20,000 nucleotides of DNA from the NCBI GenBank assembly GCA_027923505.1, contig BROI01000001.1, positions 1 to 20,000 on the forward strand, given 5' to 3'. The notes below the pieces were generated by a model. That model did not search any database and had not been told where the DNA came from. It worked only from the letters and a program-made list of their open reading frames with translations. Below, piece by piece: positions 9,201 through 16,600 of this stretch (positions are counted from its first letter, which is position 1; each line of letters starts with the position of its first letter). Source of the DNA: Mayamaea pseudoterrestris (lineage: Eukaryota > Bacillariophyta > Bacillariophyceae > Sellaphorales > Sellaphoraceae). Both the position numbers and the translations under genes were made by a program.

Positions 9201-9432
9201 TCATCTTAGTTTCGTTACAATACAAGCTATGGCTACGGATGTCGGTGGCAACAGATTGTGAGAGCAGTCGATGGCTTGGCAAACATGAGCGGTTCTGTTT
9301 GCAAGGCGGAAGGGTCCGGAAGCACATGGTTGGAGGCCCAAAGGGGCAATTCTTTTGGTCGTCCTTTTCAACTCCGTGTCGGTTCTTCAATCCAGGAGAG
9401 CGGTTCTGCAGGCTTTTCTTCAAGTTGGTCAT
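6259..9432 (-). CDS. Gypsy-type Gag-protease polyprotein
   Basis: This is a 1057-codon open frame. The first ATG is at 9432, but the ATG at 9204 (residue 77) may be the true start, because the preceding 76 residues look like translated leader. Residues 80 to about 600 form a long Gag capsid-like region. A CCHC zinc knuckle (C642, C645, H650, C655; spacing C-x2-C-x4-H-x4-C) at 7468..7509 is expected to bind the RNA genome. A glutamine-proline tract follows (about residues 733-765). An aspartic protease-like motif, DDSCATISAGN (residues 819-829), lies near 6980. The end is alanine-proline rich and stops at TAG (6259..6261). In this family Gag builds the particle and the protease cuts the polyprotein. 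Pol follows in a -1 frame. The frame has no internal stop, so it may still be expressed even though the element has lost its 3' part. Confidence 0.78.
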   Translation of the reverse strand: MTNLKKSLQNRSPGLKNRHGVEKDDQKNCPFGPPTMCFRTLPPCKQNRSCLPSHRLLSQSVATDIRSHSLYCNETKMTFNSLYNSVLALHRTQQAPNASHGTTSGLLPSALRNGNTTPAAKLSADYPGMYDALNFAKDAMILDLGGSYKIQVDAVPSLCSEPFVKEQFFKSVVASLERSGAPYHAQTNRLMQCFDRIIDAKGVWRIANDSKDWLRAEMLKTDHFLSGGFVDGFGRRIQGQLNVNPSLRPDNVKYLDAHVEVSWETSPYAKLVPNLPPFHLDCSFKLLQQVVPSLDANGQLTMPVAPLTCLDEAALATPTPTMSKAGPIMAVDNVADLNRFIRGTYGGDTHLLDNAASFATACGANPIPYVVTTTEDGIVYASAEDIDQVIREYEARLVLTVHLNQIKAEYIGPDVGKLSRLSLGELRASLDKIKMTDTQFLTVSDYSIAFIGKVNQLPGKPSAWGINVVQLFFTNLSQQLKTALLDAGYVEPDSSNLLAFVEVTGAIGEIKQAATIKEKSINQQADKLLEIIHAREQLVNGAASALALTTAASQSTKKSLQHDRYMASMEDDAAEDELGGRPTKRSVRFAPANPPFKQSHQASFLSQAERTIVQNQPRFPLKDFPFPPEDESLVIPPGVNPCFACWSLEHLFGACPYREDPEALRQFFDNFHFYQDYRGIPRGGRLKAAAPPSQFARYGPTKTAAPKFGSAQVATVALTGQRNVNNHPAWETQQQRQLEEEQQPQQQQQQQQSQQSPPQQQPPSQNRAPLFVLRSLSLQAAPAACGFPLKSVAVEPTVPHIILVVGPTLSTAVPLPAMDDSCATISAGNLSWHQQFAMKHPGIEARFFSADALNAQDKCQVYTIAGIASAHGVVHQITLRHAVEYPTPFGQSLTFALGEDIPVAVIFGRADQHRFKMYRVPGPTGKDVFSSGLLAQDFTCEYRPIVDVFPTPNTAAITAVTAAAAPPPAFMTPALPPVMLGAPIAPVPLAPVPASQPAPIAPVLLPAPSLAAQEEHLSFMEAAKTIVEFANKAAPAPVAVDAAVMPASLARVSFALE
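7147..7236 (-). repeat. CAG-rich repeat coding for polyglutamine in Gag
   Basis: On the minus strand this is an imperfect CAG/CAA/CCG tract with a perfect run of eight CAG units (7177..7200). It codes for a Q- and P-rich segment of the Gypsy Gag, between the zinc knuckle and the protease. Such tracts are prone to length change. Confidence 0.8.
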
Positions 9433-9705
9433 TGTTCTGTGGTTGTTCTGCAGAACATGCTGTGGGCCTAAGTGAAGGTGACGTCATGCTCGTGTCAAAG
9501 GTTTGCCACGACTGCCTCCGTGCCACGTGTTTGGGCTGTCGCAAGTTCTGGAGGGCCATAGCAACTGTGACGCCACAGAGGTGCGGAGGTTTTGGCACGA
9601 CTGCACCTGCGCCGCGTCTTTGGTTTGGCTGCGGCTCGACATGCCGGTGGCTTCACACCTTATGCATTCCGCGTCCAAGGTTGCAACATGAAGCTAATTA
9701 AGTAA
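9433..9705. other. Stretch upstream of Gypsy Gag, no gene recognised
   Basis: No coding frame here resembles a known protein. By position it could be the 5' leader or LTR of the Gypsy element, but no second LTR copy exists in the window to prove it. It contains an imperfect direct repeat, 9499..9541 and 9587..9632. Confidence 0.4.
9499..9632. repeat. Imperfect direct repeat pair of about 43 and 46 bp
   Basis: 9499..9541 and 9587..9632 share the pattern AGGTTT-CACGACTGC-CC-TG-GCC-CGT-TTTGG-CTG, with a few substitutions and small gaps. The gap between them is 45 bp. No function is assigned. Confidence 0.55.
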
Positions 9706-10398
9706 ACCAATGACCATGGCAGCACAACATATCTCACTTGGTGAGAGAATGCCTTGCTCAGCAATGACAATTGCATTGGCAAAACAGACTCCAATTCCTC
9801 AACATATAAGGGCATGATCAGGACTTTAACAAAGAATACAAGCAGTCAATCATCCAAATAGTGCCATTAATTAAAATGGTGGTTGCAGGCAGTTGAGGCA
9901 CCTCCAACAATACATTAACTTCATGCAGAGTTCAAGCCAGATGTTTGATTCTTGAGGTTGAAGGTGGAACAAAATGCCTACAAAGCTAAAAATTGTTAAT
10001 ATGAGGAGTTTGCACGTCTTCAAGTAAGCACCAGTTAAGTTGACTTGACAATGACTACAGCACCTCCAGCAACACTAGTCCAACTTCCACAGACTACCGC
10101 TGCAACTACATCAGCACATTGCACTTTGATTTCAGTCACAGCAAGATGGAAAAATTGCTCATGCAAGCCAGCTCTACCTGTGTATCAAGCACAAGTCAGC
10201 AATGTCACCTACAATATTGTGCCACCATGTTGAAACTCACTCCTTGTACAAACGTATATGTTGCTACACCTTCAGCCACATATGCGTCATGGGAGTGAAT
10301 ACTCAAACAACCAAATGGCTACACATGTATCAACATCTGTCAACTACTGGAGGGAGTTGCCATGGGCACACACTTCTCAGATACCCCTGCACTCAACA
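9706..10398. other. AT-richer stretch with no recognisable gene
   Basis: Base composition drops in GC compared with the DNA to the left. Short plus-strand frames (for example 10045..10233, threonine-rich) have no motif I recognise. As it precedes a decayed plus-strand Copia integrase, it may hold the unrecognisable remains of that element's gag and protease. Confidence 0.4.
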
Positions 10399-10852
10399 AT
10401 GGCCTTCCAAGACAGTTGGATGCCAAGCTGCTCAACTCTAGGTCTGCATGGAAAACCCATTGATTCACTTTTAGCCAATGCCAAACAAAGGACAAGTCAC
10501 TTCAACACTCATGCAATTTATCAATGATTGCTGCGCTCCATACAGTTTGTATTCAGATGGTGCAATGGAAGAAAATAGTCTGCTGATTATAGAGATCAAT
10601 CAACATTTTAGGATTTGCAAGCACTGGGTCAGTGAGCCAGAAAACCAGCAGCAAAATGCAGTGGAACATGTTATTGGAGATGTTGAATGCACTGTCAATG
10701 TCAACATGAATCAAACCAAAACACCTGCACCAACCTGATTGCTTCACACACTTTACATCATGTCACTACTTGCTCTTTTGGCATGCCTCCATTCCAAAAG
10801 GTATGCACTAAGACCCAACATCTCTGCCTACAAACATCTCTGCTTACCTTAA
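10399..10852 (+). pseudogene. Decayed Copia-type integrase
   Basis: The best part is read from 10478: KGQVTSTLMQFINDC, then YSDGAMEE, then SEPENQQQNAVEHVIGDV. The second catalytic aspartate (codon 10556..10558) and the glutamate (codon 10664..10666) are 35 residues apart, the DD35E spacing of retroviral-type integrases. A TGA at 10736..10738 replaces the tryptophan expected in the PAxxWLL motif. Beyond it the same frame carries LLHTLYIMSLLALLA and PNISAYKHL, matching the integrase C-terminal side, until TAA at 10850..10852. The part with the first catalytic aspartate (about 10405..10480) is in another frame and weakly preserved. No RT follows. The lineage looks close to the minus-strand relic at 10877..13219, but this one is in the opposite orientation. 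Confidence 0.72.
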
Positions 10853-10876
10853 TTTTCATTGGTAGTTTTGTATATT

Positions 10877-13219
10877 AATCAACAAGAGGGGAATTCATAA
10901 CACACCCTCATTGCAATCCATGAGAAGAGAGTTAGTTAAGCTCTGTAGCAGCAAGGTGCTCAAAGTAATTGGGAGCGGTTGAGCTGTCATGTAAGTATAC
11001 AGAGCAGATATTTTGATAATGGGAAGTAGGGTGATGCTTAGATATGTAATTGTTTTTGATCAACGTGGTCTCTTATAACAGTAGAAAGGCACACCAATTG
11101 CTTTAGAGCATTTTTGTTGATGGTGTCATAAGCAATGCCGGTGGCCGTGGTGTTGTCAGTTTAACACCGTAACTAGCGTTTTGTAGGATAAGGCACCTTT
11201 AGGATAAATCAAGGTAAAGGACTGATCATCCCACTCACTTGGACACCAATTATAAAGGGTGAGGAATTGTTGCAATTGCTTTCGAACTGGAACTGCATCA
11301 AGTTGGAACAAGAGCGCATTCAGTGTAGCCAAGCATGGAATGTGCGTTGGTTGTAATCCCAGTCAAAGAATGGCCACAATAGTGGGTGCAAGTGAGGTCC
11401 AGACTGACTTTGTAGGTGGCTTGCAGCACATCAAGAAGGTGATTCTAAGTCAGCTTTATAGTGAATCTAATGCCAAAATCATTGAGGTTGAGCGAGAAGC
11501 AAATGGGATGCGTGGCGTGATGCCAGAAACCATGCATAAGCGCGCAGGCAAGTACCCATGGACGGCAAGGTGTTTGATGAGCAAGTCATGCACCAGGCGG
11601 CCAGCCTGAGGGAGACCATGCATGCCTTTGTAGATTTCGGTGTAAATAAAGGCATTGTGTGCTTTAGAATCAAGATCATTTGGTGCAAGGGCAGACGGCA
11701 GGTCTTTGGAGGTGATAGCAGTCTTGAGGTTCTCCAAAGCAGTGTGTATGCATGAGTCAGGCGTAGAGAGAGGCATTGGGATGGTCAGTGGGGGAACAAG
11801 GCAACTTTGTGGCAATCCGCTCAGCATTCGTCTTCCATGTCCAAACGTGGTGGCTGCAATAGGAATCAAGCGCTGGACCAGTACAAGCCTTCAAGTGCAC
11901 AAGGCTCTAAAAAGCCACAATCCTTGGTGGGGAGGTGAGCAAGGATGCGTATGTGCAAGGGGTGTTTTATTGAGGTCAAACAGACCATGAACAAGCATGT
12001 AGGCAGAGAGCTTGGGGCTGATGTGAGAGCCGCGGCAATTGTTTAAATTAATTTCAGTCTGGGGCAGGAGCTTATCCCAGAAATGGAGGGGGAGACCTTT
12101 GTTGGCACCACTGAGGATGGCAACAAAATTTGTGTAAAAACATGCCATGGCCCACCATCTGGAAATCAGTCTTTTGGTCATGCATGTAGTCTTTTAGAAG
12201 CTGCGATCAATTGAAAAAAGTGCGAGCCATAAATAATTGCTGTTGTAATCATAGAGAATCAGGAGACGGATGATGCCATGTCGCAATGGTTCCATCTTGT
12301 ACAGGATGGGAGCTGTTGTCATCCTTGTCCTCGCTTGTTGGTGGTGTTGGAGACTTGATGGAGTTAATGCCTTGCGGAGGGCTTTCATGTGACCTTTATG
12401 CATGCATTGCAATGGAGGTGGGTGGATGCTTGTAGAGATTGCTGGTAGCCTCAAGGGAATGGAGACTGGGTGAACCAAGGGAGGCGTGATGGAACTTGTT
12501 GAGCTTGGGCAACGTTGGATCACCAATGGTAGTAAGGGTGCCGTGAGGCGCTGGTAGATCCATTTGGCAGAGGCCAGTTGTGGGTCAGACACTGAGCACC
12601 CCACAATGGATGAGCTCATCTTGGTAGTGCATGAGTACTTGCTCCATGTTAAGGGAGACGAGGCAGCCTGCATCACAAAGTGTGCCAAGGGAAGAAATGA
12701 GTCAGTAGATAAAGCAGGGAGACTATGAGCTTTAGTAGCTAACTTGGGGAGACCGGGGATGTTGAGTGTTGCCTCGTAAGTTAATGGTGGAATGCATTAG
12801 GGTGCCGTTGGAAGTTTGAATTGCAAGTGGGTATATCGTAGGGATTTTGTTTCAAATTGGAGTGGTAACGGTGACAAAGTGGGCAGAGGTGCCACTGTCA
12901 GCTATGAGGGTAATAATAGGAACAGTGGGAGGTGAGGTGAGGTTAGCACTGGTAGTTATAGTGGACGTGATGGCTGGGGTGGGCATGATGTGCGTCTCAG
13001 TGGTGACACAAGTAGGTGGAGGCATTGTGCCATTAGGTAGAGCTGCAAGCTCATGCTGGTGTTGACCATTTTGATGATGAAGATGGGCATTCTTAGCTTC
13101 AAATGCAGCCAGGGTGGCAATATGAGTGTGGTCTTGGTAGCCAGCATTTCGCAGTGAGTCTTATTGGTGGCGTTGAAACAGGTGATGATAATGGCCATGG
13201 TGCAGTTCACCTCAGAATT
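10877..13219 (-). pseudogene. Old, heavily decayed Ty1/Copia element, interrupted in gag
   Basis: Fragments occur in the expected order on the minus strand, in changing frames. Gag-like sequence lies near 13219..13000. The protease has ADSGTSAHFVT (active-site DSGT at 12888..12899) followed by a TGA. SLGTLCDAGCLVSLNMEQV (about 12620..12690) is the pre-integrase part. ILSGANKGLPLHFWDKLLPQ (about 12060..12130) and HVWTWKTNAERIA (about 11810..11850) are integrase. The RT has IYKGMHGLPQAGRL and HLAVHGY (about 11560..11650), then NDFGIRF (about 11465..11490), where the catalytic D-D pair has become N-D. RNase H has TDNTTATGIAYDTIN (about 11105..11165), and the terminal KHHPTSHYQN lies near 11020..11040. 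The RT fingers are deleted between about 11700 and 11870. In intact relatives these motifs read LLPQAEITLN, YGLPQAG, VVDDFG and TDNSTA. No LTR could be defined. Confidence 0.78.
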
Positions 13220-13614
13220 TAACACCGTTGACGATTTCGCAGTCAACGTCTTACCTCCAAAAAGCTCCGATACAGGGTCCTTGGCCACGGTCTGTACAGC
13301 TCTTGATGGAGATGGCTCGTCGAATAGTCTTGCGCTCGCCACTACACGAATACGACTGCACTCTCGTCGCAAACTAGTAGTTCTATATTGTGAGCTTATC
13401 GCTACATCGCTACATCGACCACTCGGAAGATCATCCGATCAATCCGTTTCTTTCAATCACATTACATCAGTCGTAACTGGTCGTTCCATTCATACAACGC
13501 ATCCACACGACGGTTGCGCACTTTCTTCATTCACATGTCACATACGACAGCTGCGGACTCGACACAAGCTAATTAGGGTTCGGGCTCTTGACTTCGCCGC
13601 TCTGCGACTTGTCA
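13220..13614 (-). repeat. 3' LTR of intact Copia element
   Basis: 395 bp, identical by eye to 19546..19940. The last 14 codons and the TAG stop (13569..13571) of the Gag-Pol frame lie inside its first 46 bases. Its outer end adjoins the decayed gag-like sequence of the older Copia element. Confidence 0.93.
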
Positions 13615-16600
13615 CTCCCCTCGGGTACGCTGCTCGTCGTAGCCGCATTCTTGTCCTTCACAATCGCATACGATGTATCGCCGCGCCAAAACAATACTGG
13701 CTTGAGCAATGGCATCGCATCACAGTACGGCAGGTACTTCGTCAGTACGTCCGCAATGTTCTCCTTTCCGTCAATCTTTACAAACTTGATAATCCCTGCA
13801 GCAACTGCCCAACGAACACGATGGTAGGCCAACGCATTGTGTCGCTTGGACAATGTCGAACTCGGGATTGTAGATTGCGTAATCACTGCTTGGTTGTCTC
13901 CGTACATCCAGGCAGACTTCTCCAATGGTACGCCCATAGCCATGAGCGACGCACGTAGAGAAATGCTGATATCCGTTCCACTCTTTGCTACGCCGAATTC
14001 CGATCCGAAGGTCGCAGTCTCGACTGTAGCCTGGAGTTTGCAATGCCAGTCGACAGGCGTCTGGTTGACAAATGACAAAACTCCTTCCAATGACTTGCCT
14101 GTCACCATGCAATGCATGAGACACGCATCCTCGAAAGTTGATGTTCGTACAGTCACACCCTTTGGCGGTGGGTAGACGTCCAACATCTCATCAACTCCGT
14201 CCTTCCCGTAAACGCTGCGCTCCCAATCTTGTTCCTCCATGGTGCCGAAGTGCTCCTCGTTGGCTGGCCACTTCGTACGGAAACGGATTGCTGCGTCCGG
14301 TAACTCTCGCAAATATCCACAGACTCGCTTCACCCGCTGCAGGTGTCCCTTGCGCGGCTCCACACGGAATCGCGACAGGCTCACAACTGCAACGGCAATG
14401 TCAAATCGTCCCAAAGTAATCGCCCACTGAAGTGCTCCGACTAGAGACTGGTAAATCTTCTTCTCTTGGTCGTTCAGTAGCTCGCTTTGGTCAAGTTCGG
14501 GATGATCGTCTTTGTCGATTGGTGATGAATACTTCTTCGGAGGACCTTCAAACAAACGCTCGTACTGCGCCAAGAGTTTCGCAACGTAGGTCTTGGCCGA
14601 CCAGTAAAGGGTTCCGTCAGGGTCTCGTCCAAAGTCACCGCCGAGATGATACTCGGGATGTCCAACACCTTTGAGCTTAAACTTGTACTTCTCCTCTAGC
14701 ATCTTGAAGAACGCTGCTGGATCGTCTGAAATATTCAACAGATCGTCGACCCATACACAGAGGTAGTCGTAGCTGTCGCCGGCGTCCTTGATCCACAGAT
14801 CGGAATCGCAATAGGACGGCTTCCACCCTTCCGCAAGTAGGGCGTCGGCTAAGCGTTCGTGAAATCGTGCTCCGCTCGTTCGCAATCCGTACAAAGCCTT
14901 GACGATGACCAGGATGTGTCCTTCGCGCTCCCCGAACTCGGGGCCTCCAACGAAGTATACCTTCTCCTTGGTGAACGCTTCGAGATAAGCATTCCCAATG
15001 TCACCGACCATGCACTTCTTGCCGTTCGCTTCTCCAATGACGAGAGCTAGACGCATTGCCTTCAATGAGATAACACTGGAGTAGGCATCGTCGTTGTCTT
15101 TCGTCATGTGGCCGCCTGCAACGAGACGTGCCTTGTATCGCAAATCGTGCTTGACATCGTACACAAAATGGACTCGGATCTTCTGGTAACCAGTTGGTGG
15201 TGTTGTGGTGGAACTCGGACCAAGATCTTGAAACGTCTCGTACTCGTCCAGGTTCGCAAGCTCCACGCCTTCCGCATCCGTCCACTTCGTGTGCCCTGCA
15301 GCTTCCTGCAAACGTCGCGCTTCCTTCCAATCTCGGGGTACTTGGACTCCAAACTTGTAGCGCGGTCCGTTCTTCTGCTGCTCCATTCGGGCGGTCGCCA
15401 CCTTGCGCGCAACCTTCTTGGCGTTCCGGGCCCATCGATTCAACGATGACCATCCGTCCTTGTCGAGAAGATTATGCTTTTGCGCGTAGGCTGCCACTGA
15501 TACTTTGTCGCTTTCGATCATCGCGTTGAGAGGCTCCCAAGTCTTGGATCCATCGTCCCATTGTACAAGGACGTTCCACTTGGAGTGCTTCCAGTTCTTC
15601 GACTTGCTCGTCAGCGGACCCTGATGGTCTAGAATCTCCTTGAAGAACCATTTACGCTCAGGATTCGCCATGTCTTGGTTCACTTCGGCCTCGTAGAGAT
15701 CGGAAACCTCGACATAGGACATGACTTCGTCCGCTTCGCCGTTACCAAGTTTCAGCATCATTTTAATGTTTTGATGGTTCTGGGCGTCGCGATTGTTCAG
15801 CTTGCTCATGACGGTCGCTCGAACTTCTTGCCCGTCGTCCGTCTTCATGAGAAACGACTTGCCGATAAGTTCATCGGGTGCATACTTCGGGAGTTTGCGC
15901 CACGGATTGATGTTCTTCTTCTTCGGCTTGTCGTCGTCGTCATCGGCAGGGTCGTCATCGGCAGGATTAGGATCTAGCTCCCCGTCGGTCATATCGTCAT
16001 CTTCCGGGTATTCCACCGTCTCGACCAAAGGGGTATCGTCTTCGTCAGGAATGAAAGAATCTTCGTCTCTGCTGTCGGCGTCGGTAATCTTCTTGATCAT
16101 TTCCGGCATAAGGATCTCGCCACCTAGACCAGGTACGGTATAGAGACGCGGCTCCCCTTCTTTCATGACTGGGGAAGCAGGTGCCGGTACGCGAAGGTTC
16201 AAAAATTTTGGGTCATTTCGGGGTAAGCAAACCGATCGCGTCATGATCTCGTGGGTCTCGCAATCACAGATGAAGTACGTCAGGTCGTCTCCGCACGTCG
16301 TGTTGGGACCAAGCCAGTACGCCGCGCGCTGGCGGGTACCCGGGGCCTCGACATCCTTGACAAAGTAGTTGACAATTTCAAACCAACGAAAATGCAAATA
16401 CTTCGACACGTCGGGGACTTGCCCAGTGATAAACTCGATGGGAGACTTGCCGTCCAAGGCAGGATGCGACAAATGACGGTACATCTCGGTCTGAAAGAGT
16501 AAAGCGCGTAGCCAGAAGCATGCCGGAGTGCCCGTTCGGTCCATAAGTCGTTCATGACTTTCCTTTACGTGCCCGATGATGCGCTCGGCTGGGTTTTGAT

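Larger units (their letters stand above)
5031..9432 (-). mobile_element. Partial Ty3/Gypsy-type LTR retrotransposon
   Basis: On the minus strand this holds a Gag-protease frame followed by the start of Pol with an RT domain. It is cut off at its 3' side by the Copia LTR fragment near 5030, so RNase H, integrase and the 3' LTR are lost. No LTR copy is visible on the 5' side up to 9705. The order Gag, zinc knuckle, protease, RVT_1-type RT identifies it as Gypsy-like rather than Copia, since RT follows protease directly with no integrase between. Confidence 0.75.

Noticed and set aside
9706-10398. Possible host gene in the AT-richer gap
   Set aside because: Only short frames without motifs are present, and no splice pattern or codon bias could be judged by eye.
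10736-10738. TGA at a tryptophan position, suggesting a reassigned code
   Set aside because: The intact Gag-Pol frame uses TGG for tryptophan and is bounded by ordinary stops, and the relic has other lesions. Simple mutation explains it.
13164-13958. 264-codon plus-strand open frame over the 3' LTR
   Set aside because: It crosses the LTR boundary into the antisense of Gag-Pol, and the LTR part is repeated in the other LTR. It is a shadow with no motif.
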